Source of the DNA: Paraburkholderia sp. LEh10
Lineage (GTDB): Bacteria; Pseudomonadota; Gammaproteobacteria; Burkholderiales; Burkholderiaceae
Assembly: GCF_017814945.1 (NCBI RefSeq)
Contig: NZ_JAGIPX010000014.1
Location: 62,001-126,000 of the forward strand
Direction of reading: 5' to 3'
DNA: 64,000 nt
The notes under the pieces are model-generated. The model did not search any database, was not told the origin of the DNA, and worked only from the letters and a program-made list of their open reading frames with translations. The translations under genes and the position numbers were made by a program. Below, one piece after another: positions 25,923-35,652 of this stretch (positions are counted from its first letter, which is position 1; every line of letters starts with the position of its first letter).

Positions 25923-27431
25923 GCGTTCACCGGCGGCTGCAGGCGCCTCGCCCGTGGCCCAGCCGCCGCCGAGCGCGCGATATGTCGCGACGGCTGCACG
26001 CGCCGCGTCCGCGCGCGTCGCGTCGAGATCATCGCGAGCGACGAGCAGTTGCCGGTCGGCGTCGAGCACATCCGTCAGCGTGATCGCGCCCGCCTTATAG
26101 GCCCGCTCGGACAGATCGCGGGCGCGCGTGAGCGATGCGACCTCGCCATCCAGCTCGACGCGGCGCGCCTGAGTCTGTGTCAGCGCGACAAACGCATTCT
26201 CGACATCCTCGGCGGCTTTCAGCACGGTTTGCCGATACACCGCCAGCGCCTCGGCGTTGGCGCCGCGCGCGGACGCCACTTCGGCGTCCACCTTGCCGAA
26301 GTCGAACAACCGCCAGCGCAGTCCCGCCGTGATCGCCGGCTGGAATGCGCGCGCGGTGAACAGGTCGTTTGCGTTCACGCTGTCGAATCCCAGCAACCCC
26401 GACAGCGACAGCTTCGGATAGTAGTCGGATAACGCAGCGCCAATCCGCTCATTCGATGCAGCCAGACGCCGCTCGGCCGCGATCACGTCCGGGCGCCGCC
26501 GCAACACGTCCGTGGGGCTCGTGCTGGCGTCGACGGACGGACTGCCCGGTATGTCGCGCGGTTCGCCAAGCTCGCTGGCGTACGTGCCAGGTTGCGCGCC
26601 CATCAGAATATCCAGCCGGTTCAACTGCGCTTCGAGACCTGTGCGCAGCGTGGGCACCACTGTCCTCGCCTGCCTCAGCAGCGCCTCGGCCTGCGCGATT
26701 TCGCGCTCGTCGGCAGCGCCCGCGTGGCGTCGCGCGCGAACCAGTTCGAGCAGCCGCGCATCGGTGTCGATCTGGTCCTGCGCGACGGCGAGCCGCGCCT
26801 GATAGCCGCGCACCTGCAGATACGCATCGGCCGCATCGGCGGCGACCGTGACGCGCGTGCCCAGTTGCTCGGCCTGCGCGGCCTGCACCTCGTTGGTGGC
26901 GGCCGACGCGTTGCGCCGCAGGCCGCCCGCGAGATCGATCTCCCAGCTTGCCGCCGCGCCCACCGTGTATTCGCGCTGGTCGCGGCTATAGCCGGGAAAC
27001 GTGCGCGCCAGCGATCCCGTCGGACTCACGAGGCTCTGATGCTCGGCCGTCGCGGACCCTTCAAAATCGAGCGTTGGCCACAATTGCGCGCCCGCCGATG
27101 CGGCCACGGCGCGCGCCTGCTGAACGCGGGCGAAAGCGGCCGCGAGATCGAGGTTTTGCGCGAGCGCGCGATCGACGATCGTGACCAGCATGGGATCGTG
27201 AAAGCCCGTCCACCATGTATCGAGCGAAGCCGCCGGACGCGCATCCGCGGCAGGCGCAACGGCGGGCGCATGATGAAACGGCTGCAACTGCACGGCGGGC
27301 GGCACGTAGTCGGGCCCAACGGCACAACCGGCAAGCGTCAACGCAAGCGAAAAGCCCGACGAAAAGCCAACCAGCTGCGCAACCTTCTTCTTTCGCGCCG
27401 AGGCGCGCGTGTGCATAAGCTTTGTCATCAT
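25878..27431 (-). CDS. RND efflux outer-membrane lipoprotein (NodT/OprM family)
   Basis: 517 residues from MMTKLMHTRASARKKKV. The signal ends in the lipobox LTLAGC, followed by AVGPDYVPP, the classic start of OprM/NodT-type TolC-like factors. Two outer-membrane efflux repeats with the LNRLDILMGAQPG and SLSGLLGFDS segments follow. It forms the outer-membrane duct of the tripartite pump. Its ATG overlaps the stop of the RND permease gene (ATGA). The last 15 codons overlap the convergent tetR gene. Confidence 0.93.
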   Translation of the reverse strand: MMTKLMHTRASARKKKVAQLVGFSSGFSLALTLAGCAVGPDYVPPAVQLQPFHHAPAVAPAADARPAASLDTWWTGFHDPMLVTIVDRALAQNLDLAAAFARVQQARAVAASAGAQLWPTLDFEGSATAEHQSLVSPTGSLARTFPGYSRDQREYTVGAAASWEIDLAGGLRRNASAATNEVQAAQAEQLGTRVTVAADAADAYLQVRGYQARLAVAQDQIDTDARLLELVRARRHAGAADEREIAQAEALLRQARTVVPTLRTGLEAQLNRLDILMGAQPGTYASELGEPRDIPGSPSVDASTSPTDVLRRRPDVIAAERRLAASNERIGAALSDYYPKLSLSGLLGFDSVNANDLFTARAFQPAITAGLRWRLFDFGKVDAEVASARGANAEALAVYRQTVLKAAEDVENAFVALTQTQARRVELDGEVASLTRARDLSERAYKAGAITLTDVLDADRQLLVARDDLDATRADAARAAVATYRALGGGWATGEAPAAAGERSLQQSLTSLAQNRR

Positions 27432-30400
27432 GCACGCTCCTTGCGGCCGAACCGGCGAATGAATACATAGAACGCAGGCGTGAACAGCAGGCCGAAGCCC
27501 GTCACGCCGAGCATGCCGAACAGAACGGCGGTGCCGAGCGACTGCCGCATTTCCGCGCCGGCGCCCGTCGCGACCGCGAGCGGCGCGACACCGAGAATGA
27601 ACGCGAACGACGTCATCAGGATTGGCCGCAAGCGCGTGCGCGCGGCATGCACGGCAGCCGTCACGGCCGACGAGCCTTCGTCTTCCTTTTGTCGCGCGAA
27701 CTCCACGATCAGGATCGCGTTCTTGGCCGCCAGCCCCACAAGGACCACGAAGCCGATCTGCGCGAGGATGTCGATCGGCATGCCGCGCATCGCAAGGCCC
27801 GTGACGGACGCGAGAATGCACATCGGCACGATCAGCACGATCGCAAGCGGCAGCTTCCAGCTTTCGTACTGCGCGACCAGCACGAGGAACACGAACAGCG
27901 CGGCCGCGCCGAACACGACGAGCGTCGGCGTGCCGCGTTGCTGCTGCTGATAGGCAAGCTCCGTCCATTCGAAGCCGATGCCCTGCGGCAAGACCTGATG
28001 CGCGAGCTCTTCCATCCGATGCAGCGCCGTGCCCGTCGCCACGCCCGGTGCGGCTACGCCCTGCACTTCGGCGGCGGGGTACAGGTTGTAGCGCGGCACG
28101 CGATACGGAATCGTGCGGTCCTGCAACTGCGCGACCGTGCCGATGGGCACCATCTCGCCCGCCTGATTGCGCGCCTTCAGGCGCGTGATGTCCTCTGCCG
28201 TGCGGCGGAAATGCCCGTCGGCCTGCACGATCACTTCGTATGTACGGCCGAGATAGTTGAAGTCGTTCACATACTGCGATCCCAGATAGACCTGCAACGT
28301 GGAAAACACATCAGTGGGTGTGAGTCCGACTTTCTGCGCCTTCACGCGATCGACGTCGGCGAACACGGAAGGCGAGCCCGCGTTGAAGAGCGTGAAAGCG
28401 CCTGCGAAGCTCGGGTCGTGGTTAGCCGCCGCGACGAGCGATTTCGCGGCGCGCACCAGTGCTTCCGAGCCGAGCCCGGCGCGGTCCTCCAGCATCATCT
28501 TGAAGCCGCCTGCACTGCCGATGCCTTGCACGGGCGGCGGCGGAATGGTCAGCACATACGCATCCTTGATGACGGAGAGGCGCTTGCGCAGATCCGCGAG
28601 GACGGTATTTGCGGTGACGCCAGGCAACGAATGGTTATAGAGCGACGGCAAGCCCGAGAACACCGTGCCCGAATTGGACGCGACAGTCAGCGTCGTCGCG
28701 TCTAGCCCGACAAATGGCGCGACGTGTTCGATGCCCGGCGTCGACAGAATGATATCGACGGCCTGCCGCACGACCTTTTCCGTGCGTTGCAGCGACGAGC
28801 CCGGCGGCAGCTGCACGACCGTGATCAGATAGCCTTGATCCTGCTCGGGGATGAAGCCCGTCGGCATGCGCGAAAACTCGATGCCCGCAACGCCGATCAA
28901 CGCGACGTAGACGAGGAGCACGACCGTCAGCCCACGCACGAGTCTGCGTGTGAGACTGCCGTAACCGAACGACAGTCTGTCGAAGCCGCGATTAAAGCGT
29001 GCGAAGCCCGCGTGCAGCATGCGCGCCGCCCTGCTTTCGCGTGCCACGGCATGCGCGTCGTGCGGCTTGAAGAGGACCGCGCAAAGCGCCGGACTCAGCG
29101 TCAGCGATACGAAGCACGAGATCACTGTCGAAGCCGCGATCGTCACCGCGAACTGCCTGAAAAACAGGCCCGAAATGCCGCTCAGAAATGCCGACGGCAC
29201 GAACACGGCGCACAACGTCAAAGCGATCGACAGCAACGCGCCGCCCACTTCGTCCATCGTGCGATGCGCGGCCTCGATAGGCGACATGCCCGCGCGCATG
29301 TTGCGCTCCACGTTCTCGACGACGACGATCGCGTCGTCGACGACAATCCCCACCGCGAGTACGAGCCCGAACAGCGACAGATTGTTCAGCGAAATGCCGA
29401 ATGGCGCCAGAACGATGAACGAGCCCAGCAATGACACGGGAATCGCGACGACGGGAATGATCGTCGCGCGCCAGTTCTGCAGGAACAGGAACACCACGCC
29501 GACCACGAGCAGGATCGCAATGAAGATCGTCAATACCACTTCATCGACCGACTTGCCGATGAAGATGGTCGGATCGTAGATGATCTTGTAGTCGACGCCC
29601 GCCGGAAAGTCGTTTTTCAGTCCTCGCATCGCGCCGAGCACGGCCTTTTCGACCGCGAGCGAGTTGGCGCCCGGCTCCGCATAGATGAGCAGCGTCGATG
29701 CGTCCTTGCGGTCCATGAACGCAGTCGAGCCGTAATTGGCTGCGCCCACCTCGACGCGGCCTATATCGCGGACGCGCGTCACGCGTCCCTGCCCGTCCGA
29801 CTTCACGACGATATCGGCGAACTGGTCAGGCGTGGTCAGCCGTCCGAGCGCTTCGACGTTGACCTGATAGGCCTCGCGGCTCGGCACGGGCGGCTGGTTG
29901 AGAACGCCCGCCGACACCTGCACGTTCTGCGCGCGCAGCGCGCTCAGCACTTCGCTTGCCGTGAGATTGCTGGCCGCCACTTTGTCCGGATCGATCCAGA
30001 TGCGCATGGCGTATTCGCGCGCGCCCTGAAACTGCACGTCGCCGACGCCTTGCAAACGCGCCAGCGTGTCCTTGACGTGCAGCGTCGCATAGTTCGACAG
30101 ATAAAGCGTGTCGCGCGTGTTGTCCGGCGAATACAGATGCACGGCAAGCAGAATGCTCGGCGTCGCCTTGCGCACCTGCACGCCGAGACGCTGCACGTCT
30201 TCGGGCAGGCGGGGCAGCGCGTCCTGTACGCGATTTTGCGTGAGCATCTGTGCGACGTTCAGGTCAGTGCCGATCCGGAACGTGACCGTGACGGTCAGCC
30301 GGCCGTCTCCCGTCGATTGGCTGCTCATGTACAACATGTTCTCGACGCCGTTGATCTGCTGCTCGAGCGGCGTCGCAACCGTGCGCGCGATGGTTTCCGC

Positions 30401-30565
30401 CGACGCGCCCGGATAGGACGTCGTGATTTGCACCGTGGGCGGCACGATCTCGGGATACTGCGCGACAGGCAACACGAACATCGCGCCAAGGCCGATCAAC
30501 GTCAGGAACGCGCTGACCACCGTCGCGAAACGCGGCCGGTCGATGAAGAAATGGGCAATACGCAT
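27428..30565 (-). CDS. RND efflux permease (HAE1/AcrB-MexB family)
   Basis: 1045 residues, the usual length. N-terminus MRIAHFFIDRPRFATVVSAF, twelve membrane helices with two large periplasmic loops, and the conserved GIVVDDAIVVVENVER in helix 4 with the Asp pair used for proton relay. Inner-membrane, proton-driven exporter of hydrophobic drugs. Second gene of a three-gene operon, 14 bases after the adaptor gene and overlapping the channel gene. Confidence 0.95.
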   Translation of the reverse strand: MRIAHFFIDRPRFATVVSAFLTLIGLGAMFVLPVAQYPEIVPPTVQITTSYPGASAETIARTVATPLEQQINGVENMLYMSSQSTGDGRLTVTVTFRIGTDLNVAQMLTQNRVQDALPRLPEDVQRLGVQVRKATPSILLAVHLYSPDNTRDTLYLSNYATLHVKDTLARLQGVGDVQFQGAREYAMRIWIDPDKVAASNLTASEVLSALRAQNVQVSAGVLNQPPVPSREAYQVNVEALGRLTTPDQFADIVVKSDGQGRVTRVRDIGRVEVGAANYGSTAFMDRKDASTLLIYAEPGANSLAVEKAVLGAMRGLKNDFPAGVDYKIIYDPTIFIGKSVDEVVLTIFIAILLVVGVVFLFLQNWRATIIPVVAIPVSLLGSFIVLAPFGISLNNLSLFGLVLAVGIVVDDAIVVVENVERNMRAGMSPIEAAHRTMDEVGGALLSIALTLCAVFVPSAFLSGISGLFFRQFAVTIAASTVISCFVSLTLSPALCAVLFKPHDAHAVARESRAARMLHAGFARFNRGFDRLSFGYGSLTRRLVRGLTVVLLVYVALIGVAGIEFSRMPTGFIPEQDQGYLITVVQLPPGSSLQRTEKVVRQAVDIILSTPGIEHVAPFVGLDATTLTVASNSGTVFSGLPSLYNHSLPGVTANTVLADLRKRLSVIKDAYVLTIPPPPVQGIGSAGGFKMMLEDRAGLGSEALVRAAKSLVAAANHDPSFAGAFTLFNAGSPSVFADVDRVKAQKVGLTPTDVFSTLQVYLGSQYVNDFNYLGRTYEVIVQADGHFRRTAEDITRLKARNQAGEMVPIGTVAQLQDRTIPYRVPRYNLYPAAEVQGVAAPGVATGTALHRMEELAHQVLPQGIGFEWTELAYQQQQRGTPTLVVFGAAALFVFLVLVAQYESWKLPLAIVLIVPMCILASVTGLAMRGMPIDILAQIGFVVLVGLAAKNAILIVEFARQKEDEGSSAVTAAVHAARTRLRPILMTSFAFILGVAPLAVATGAGAEMRQSLGTAVLFGMLGVTGFGLLFTPAFYVFIRRFGRKERA

Positions 30566-30579
30566 GGCTTCGCTATCCG

Positions 30580-31818
30580 CTAGTTCGGTTGTGCGTCATA
30601 GCGGATCGCACCGTCGCGCGTCGCCACTTTCATTCCCGGGGCCGCGTAAGGCAGGCCATCCACGATCACGCGATCGTCGCGCGAAAGACCGGAGCGGATC
30701 ACGCGCAGTCCGCCGCGCATGTCGCCTGTCTCGACGTGCTTCGGCGCCACGGTGCCATCGGCGGCAACCGTCATCACGATATGCTCCGACTGGTCGGGCA
30801 GCACGGCCGCGTCGGGCACGAGCAGCATCGGCGCGGGATGCGCGACGGCGAGCCGCACGCGCGAAAATTCTCCGGGCGTCAAACGCAGATCGGCATTGGG
30901 CACCGTTGCGCGGGCGTGTATCGTGCCGCTCGAACGGTCTAGCACGTTGTCGACGAAATCGAGCGTGCCTTGCCGCGTGTAGTCCGTGGCGTCGCCCGAT
31001 GCGAGTTCGACGCGATTGGCGAGCGGACCTTTGGCGTCGCCGCGATAGCGCTGGAAAGACTCGTAATCCGCCTCGCTCATGTCGAAGTCGAGGTAGATCG
31101 GATCGAGCGATACGAGCGTCGCGAGCAGTGTCGTCGGACTCGTTGCCGCGCGGCTGCCCGCGACCAGGTTGCCGGCCGAAACGAGATGCCTGCCGATGCG
31201 CCCCGTGAACGGCGCGGCGATGCGGCAGTGGTCGAGATCGAAACGTGCGTCGCGGATTTGCGCGTCGGCATCGTCGAGTGCGGCCTGCGCAGCGTGAAGC
31301 TCGGACGCGCGCTGCTGGACGTTCTGGGTCGTGCCCGCGTCGTTGCGCTCCAGTTCCTGTGCGCGCGCCAGCTCCTGTTTCGCGAGCAGCAGTCGCGCCG
31401 ACGCCGTCTGTTGCCGCGCCTTCGCCTGCTCCAGCCGGATCTCGTAGGGAACGGGGTCGATCGTGAACAGCAGATCGCCCTTGTGGACGATGTCGCCGTC
31501 CCTGAAATGAATGCCCGTGAGCGTGCCGCCGACCTGTGCGCGCAGTTCCACCTGATCCACGGCCGAATACTGGCCGAGAAAGCCCAGGCGCGTGTCGAGT
31601 TCACGAACGAGTGGCCGGCTCACCGTCACCTCTCGGGGCGGCGCCGGGCGCGCATTGGCGACGCCATCATTGCCGACATGTGTGTGACGCAACCACGCGC
31701 CGCCGCCCGCGACCGCGATCGCAGCCACGACGGCCAACGTTCTCGCACGACCTTTCGCCTTCGTACGTTGGCCGCGGCGCGTGATCGCGTCTTCGTCCAG
31801 TCTTGTTTTCGTATCCAC
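30580..31818 (-). CDS. RND periplasmic adaptor (membrane fusion protein)
   Basis: About 412 residues. I chose a GTG start with GAGGGTG at good spacing; a TTG two codons upstream is also possible. An N-terminal membrane anchor (ARTLAVVAAIAVAGGGAWL) leads to the barrel-sandwich hybrid domain, a coiled-coil hairpin (EQAKARQQTASARLLLAKQE), and the second lipoyl half with APFTGRIGRHLVSAGN. This AcrA/MexA-type adaptor links permease and channel. First gene of the operon. Confidence 0.92.
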   Translation of the reverse strand: MDTKTRLDEDAITRRGQRTKAKGRARTLAVVAAIAVAGGGAWLRHTHVGNDGVANARPAPPREVTVSRPLVRELDTRLGFLGQYSAVDQVELRAQVGGTLTGIHFRDGDIVHKGDLLFTIDPVPYEIRLEQAKARQQTASARLLLAKQELARAQELERNDAGTTQNVQQRASELHAAQAALDDADAQIRDARFDLDHCRIAAPFTGRIGRHLVSAGNLVAGSRAATSPTTLLATLVSLDPIYLDFDMSEADYESFQRYRGDAKGPLANRVELASGDATDYTRQGTLDFVDNVLDRSSGTIHARATVPNADLRLTPGEFSRVRLAVAHPAPMLLVPDAAVLPDQSEHIVMTVAADGTVAPKHVETGDMRGGLRVIRSGLSRDDRVIVDGLPYAAPGMKVATRDGAIRYDAQPN

Positions 31819-32407
31819 CTGCAATCACCCTCATAGTGTTGTCATCGCCCCGTTGCGAATGAACGTCTGAGCCGATACTTTAGATGTCGCTTAAACTCTA
31901 AATCGCGTTAGATTACAGATGAAATCTATATGGTCAAGTGGTTTCATGCCCCGCGCTGGGGCAAAGTCCGCACTATCACGCGGAATCGCTTTGCTGACAG
32001 GGGTTTGGCTGATTGTTCGCGCCAGTCGGTATGTGTTTTCGCGTCGAGCCAATATATAGAGGGGGTGCGTTGCGCTATTCTGCCGACGCCGATGATTTAC
32101 AGACGTGACATCGGCCCCGGAAGCGGGCGCGCCACCGATGACGCGTCCGCCGCTTGGCGGCATGAAGGCGCACACCTCCTACCCTGCCCTTCCTTTGTCG
32201 CGGCGCACGGCATGTGTCGTGCGCTTTTTTTTTGGGGCATGCGGAGCGTGACGGGCAATCGCCATCGCGAGTGGGCGACGTAAGGCGCGTCAGGACGATA
32301 TCGTGTTCGTTGATGCGGCCAGAAGGCTTCGACCTGAACAGGAAGACAGCTATGGCGAGATCAAAGACTGCCCGCCGGAAGGACGTCACTCGATACCGCG
32401 CCGTGCG
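31819..32407. other. Promoter region of the RND operon and unassigned DNA
   Basis: About 590 bases. The first 110 contain the operon promoter region, AT-rich around 31880-31930. The rest has only short overlapping open frames on both strands with poor protein-like character; no gene was accepted. Confidence 0.4.
31897..31927. promoter_or_regulatory. Possible TetR operator in the RND operon promoter
   Basis: Contains TCTAAATC (31897-31904), shared with the tetR upstream region, and an inverted repeat AGATT/AATCT at 31910 and 31923. The site lies about 80-110 bases upstream of the adaptor start. Inferred as a repressor site from these two features. Confidence 0.4.
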
Positions 32408-32653
32408 TTATTCCGGCGCGACTTCCCCTGCTACATGAAACATTTCGAGCGTGTATCCGATGTTGAAGTAGCCCGCGCGCGCGTACGCGGCGATACGTTC
32501 GAGTCGCTCGGGATCGTCATGTGGCGCCGTTTCTGGATCGGCGCGTTTGTCAGTTGCCGCACCGGATGCGCGACCCGCACGCAATTGCCGCCGCACGGCA
32601 TTGAACGGCCGCGACACGGCCCGGCGGCATAACGATGTGAGGTTGGATGGCAT
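32408..32653 (-). CDS. Small hypothetical protein
   Basis: 81 residues from MPSNLTSLCRRAVSRPFNAV, with AGAGG seven bases before the ATG. The C-terminal half (DPERLERIAAYARAGYFNIG) is predicted helical and amphipathic. No family recognised. An in-frame longer reading exists but lacks a ribosome site. Divergent from the LysR gene 305 bases away. Confidence 0.5.
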   Translation of the reverse strand: MPSNLTSLCRRAVSRPFNAVRRQLRAGRASGAATDKRADPETAPHDDPERLERIAAYARAGYFNIGYTLEMFHVAGEVAPE

Positions 32654-32958
32654 GATGCGCCTCTGCTCGTGGCGGATATTCATCCAATCTAGTCGCCCGC
32701 TGGCGCACGCGCAAACAAGCATTTCTGCAATGCTTTGCGGCGCGCAGAGCAAGCCGCCCGACCGCGCACGCAATCGTGCTTCCAGAATGAAGACGGCATG
32801 ACGGCCACAGCAGCATTCGCGCCCGTACCAGTGCCGAAGGACTCTTTTTCCACCGCGTCAACGATGCCCACCGTTATGTCATCGCGCGCAAGGCCATCGT
32901 CATACGGAACATGCTAGCCTGAATCTTCATCATTCGAAGTGATCCGGCGAGGCGCGCG
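32654..32958. other. Intergenic region between a small ORF and a LysR gene
   Basis: About 300 bases holding both divergent promoters. Short open frames here show no recognisable product. Nothing further is seen. Confidence 0.35.
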
Positions 32959-33924
32959 ATGGAACTGCGGCATCTGAGAATGTTCTGTGCAGTGGCGGAA
33001 AATGGCAGCTTCACGGCAGCGGCTGAGAAGATTCACAATGTTCAGTCGAATGTCACGATGCGCATCAAGGAGCTCGAAGCAGAGTTGAATCAGCAGCTAT
33101 TCATCCGACAGAAGAACGGGGTGGTGCTGACGTCGGCCGGGCAGATCTTTCTCGGTTACGCACAACGTATTCTTCAGTTGACGGACGAAAGCCGCAGCGC
33201 GCTGCTCGACAATGCATCGCCAAGAGGACTGCTGCGTCTGGGCTCGATGGAGACGACGGCCGCGATCCGTTTGCCGAAGATACTCGCGAAGTACCACCAG
33301 TCCTATCCACAGGTCCAGTTATCCCTCATGACGGGAACGACCGCCGAGTTGATCAAGGCCGTCGAATGTCATCGTCTCGACGGCGCGTTTGTCGGCGGCA
33401 TGCACCAGAGTTCGTCGCTGTATCAGGAAGAGATCTTTCAGGAAGAACTGGTCCTCGTGAGCGGCACCGAATTCGGCTCTCTGTCCCACCTCACGCGCCA
33501 GATGTCGCAAACAACCGTACTCGTGTTCAGGGCCGGTTGCTTCTATCGTTCCACACTCGAGCACTGGTTTTATCAGGCGGGCATCATTCCAGGTCAGGTG
33601 ATGGAGCTCGGGACGCTGGACGGCATCATGTCGTGCGTCGCGGCAGGCATGGGGATCACGATGCTGCCGAGATCGGTGGCGGAAAGCCACGGCACGCGTC
33701 AGTCCGTTCATTGCCATGAGCTTCCGAAGGAATACGCTCATGTCAAAACCGTTTTTATCCGCAACAAAGACTCCATTGTGACGCCCGCGCTCACCGCATT
33801 GCTCGATCTCTCACACGAGCAATGCGCAATCGAAGTCGGTGTGTCCGCGCCGCCTGCTGCCGATATGCTGACGCCCACGCTCGGATGCATCGATGCCGCG
33901 GAGTCCAGCGCGAGCGTGCACTAA
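32959..33924 (+). CDS. LysR-family transcriptional regulator
   Basis: 321 residues. HTH in MELRHLRMFCAVAENGSF and the following AAAEKIHNVQSNVTMRIKEL; effector domain to about 295. The SMETTAAIRLPKIL and LDGAFVGG segments fit the GltR/PutR-like subgroup. The tail beyond 300 is Ala-rich. No obvious divergent partner except the small ORF at 32408, so the target is unclear. Confidence 0.9.
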   Translation: MELRHLRMFCAVAENGSFTAAAEKIHNVQSNVTMRIKELEAELNQQLFIRQKNGVVLTSAGQIFLGYAQRILQLTDESRSALLDNASPRGLLRLGSMETTAAIRLPKILAKYHQSYPQVQLSLMTGTTAELIKAVECHRLDGAFVGGMHQSSSLYQEEIFQEELVLVSGTEFGSLSHLTRQMSQTTVLVFRAGCFYRSTLEHWFYQAGIIPGQVMELGTLDGIMSCVAAGMGITMLPRSVAESHGTRQSVHCHELPKEYAHVKTVFIRNKDSIVTPALTALLDLSHEQCAIEVGVSAPPAADMLTPTLGCIDAAESSASVH

Positions 33925-33945
33925 CGCGGCAAACGGGTCACAACG

Positions 33946-33987
33946 AAGACGGCAGTGGATGAACCAACGTTCATCCACTGCCGTCTT
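33946..33987. terminator. Perfect 18-bp hairpin between convergent genes
   Basis: AAGACGGCAGTGGATGAA (33946-33963), a six-base loop, then its exact complement (33970-33987). It sits between the ends of the LysR gene and the nitronate monooxygenase gene. The A-rich start and T-rich end would serve both strands as a bidirectional terminator. A perfect stem of this length is longer than most intrinsic terminators. Confidence 0.75.
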
Positions 33988-34008
33988 AACAACGAGTATT
34001 AACGCGCG

Positions 34009-35007
34009 CTACGCATAGCGCAGTTGAAGTCCGTCGAACCGTCCTGCTGCCGGATTAGCCGTCGCCCGTTCACGCTCGTCGCCGAGACCTTGGGCCAGTT
34101 CTTCCACTCGATCGGCCGCCGACATGACCCGGTCGATCTTGCCGACACCCTGGCCCGCGTACAGCGACAGCTTTTGCGCCATCTTCGGCTTGTCGATGGC
34201 TCGCGCGCCGCCGCCCATGAAGCGCAACAGGTTCCACTTGTCGCGATTCGGAATGACTCGATGCGGCGTGCCGTATTTCCATCCGAATGAATAGCCGGTG
34301 CGGTACTCGGTGTCGTCGACGGTCGCCTCGACGATCTTCTGTTTATAGAGCGGATGCGCGTTCGATTCGTCGCACGCGACAAACGCCGTGCCGGCCAGCA
34401 CGCCGCCCGCCCCCATGTTCATGACGGTTCGAACGTCATCGCGATTCGTGATGCCGCCCGCCGCCAGCACGGGCCGGCCTTGAGCGACGTCGATCAGCGC
34501 GGGCAACAGCGAAAGCAGTCCGATCGTGCCGCGATTCAGGTGGCCGCCGCTTTCGCTGCCTTGCGCCGTGATGATATCGGCGCCGTGCGCGATCGCCTGA
34601 CGCGCAAGTTCGACCGACCCTACCTGAACCATCACCACCATGCCGGCATCTTTCGCACGCGAGATCATCTGCGGATAGTGCTCCGCATAGAACAGCGACA
34701 GCATGCGCGGCTTTTCCTGCATCACCACTTGAAACTGCGCTTCGAATACATCCGGTCCGCCAAACGACGGCACGAGATTCACGCCAAATGGTTTGTCCGT
34801 CAGATCCTTCGTTTCCCTGATCCAGCGCCGCAATGCCAGCGGCGGCAAGCGCAATCCACCGAGCGTCCCCATGCCGCCGGCATTGGCGACAGCCGCGACG
34901 AGGCTGGGACCGGAGATCGCCGCCATCCCCGCGAGGAAGATCGGATACCTGACGCCGCACAGTTGCGTGACGGCATTTCCGCCAAATTCAACACTCGTTC
35001 TGTTCAT
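34009..35007 (-). CDS. Nitronate monooxygenase family flavoprotein
   Basis: 332 residues. TIM-barrel FMN enzyme of the 2-nitropropane dioxygenase family: YPIFLAGMAAISGPSLVAAV at the start, AQGSESGGH near 150, and LAAGGI followed by GAGGVLAGTAFV for phosphate binding. These enzymes oxidise nitronates such as propionate-3-nitronate with O2. Followed upstream by a cytochrome b561 gene on the same strand three bases away, possibly one transcription unit. Some relatives act as enoyl reductases, so activity is not certain. Confidence 0.88.
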   Translation of the reverse strand: MNRTSVEFGGNAVTQLCGVRYPIFLAGMAAISGPSLVAAVANAGGMGTLGGLRLPPLALRRWIRETKDLTDKPFGVNLVPSFGGPDVFEAQFQVVMQEKPRMLSLFYAEHYPQMISRAKDAGMVVMVQVGSVELARQAIAHGADIITAQGSESGGHLNRGTIGLLSLLPALIDVAQGRPVLAAGGITNRDDVRTVMNMGAGGVLAGTAFVACDESNAHPLYKQKIVEATVDDTEYRTGYSFGWKYGTPHRVIPNRDKWNLLRFMGGGARAIDKPKMAQKLSLYAGQGVGKIDRVMSAADRVEELAQGLGDERERATANPAAGRFDGLQLRYA

Positions 35008-35010
35008 GAT

Positions 35011-35631
35011 TCAAAGCTCCACGCGTTTGCCAAGCATACGTTTCAAGGCGTCGTTCTTCAGCACGAAATGGTTCTTGCAAGCGCCGAAAATATGCAGCGC
35101 CAATCCGAGCAGAAACGGCGTCGCGCCGATCCTGAATAGCACTTCGAAGATCTGCGCGGCCTGCTGATCCGGCCGCATCAGCGCGGGAATGATCAATCCG
35201 CCTGGCAGCGCGATAAGCTGACCCGCAGCCGACTTCGCGAGCCACGCTGCAATCGGCAGCAGCACCATCGCGAGAGCCAGCGCAGCCGCCACCGAACGGC
35301 TGACGATCACCTCGACGGGATTCGGCGCGCCAACGGGCAGCGGATGCCAGGACGTGACACGCGCCCAGAAGCGATAGACGGAGATCGGAAACAGAAGCGC
35401 GCCCAGCAGGTTCAATACCTTCGTGAGTTCCGTACCGGGCGAAACAGACAGCACGATTTCGATCGCGATGATCGATATCACCAGTGCCGCCACGATCCAG
35501 TGAATCACGATCGTGATCGGCGAAAAACCCAAACCGTTGTCACGCAGCTGGAACCTGGTCTGCGCGCGCGGGCCGCCCTGCTGGGCGTCCGTCATATGCG
35601 ACGTTTGCAGCTTCGACATCTTCATCCCCAT
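35011..35631 (-). CDS. Cytochrome b561 family protein
   Basis: 206 residues from MGMKMSKLQ; Mets at residues 3 and 5 are alternative starts and the last has the better-spaced GGGGA. Four hydrophobic helices with the diheme b561 pattern: H in TIVIHWIVAALV, then FPISVYRFWARVTSWHP, and H in GLALHIFGACKNHF near the C-terminus. Inner-membrane electron carrier to or from quinol. Same strand and close to the nitronate monooxygenase gene. Confidence 0.85.
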   Translation of the reverse strand: MGMKMSKLQTSHMTDAQQGGPRAQTRFQLRDNGLGFSPITIVIHWIVAALVISIIAIEIVLSVSPGTELTKVLNLLGALLFPISVYRFWARVTSWHPLPVGAPNPVEVIVSRSVAAALALAMVLLPIAAWLAKSAAGQLIALPGGLIIPALMRPDQQAAQIFEVLFRIGATPFLLGLALHIFGACKNHFVLKNDALKRMLGKRVEL

Positions 35632-35652
35632 CGGTAACGGTTGATCGGCGGC

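Noticed and set aside
34009..35007. The nitronate monooxygenases at 34009 and 41090 as PfaD-type enoyl reductases of the synthase operon.
   Set aside because: They are more than 20 kb away, lie in different operons and lack a clear link; a FabL-like domain already fills the enoyl reductase role.
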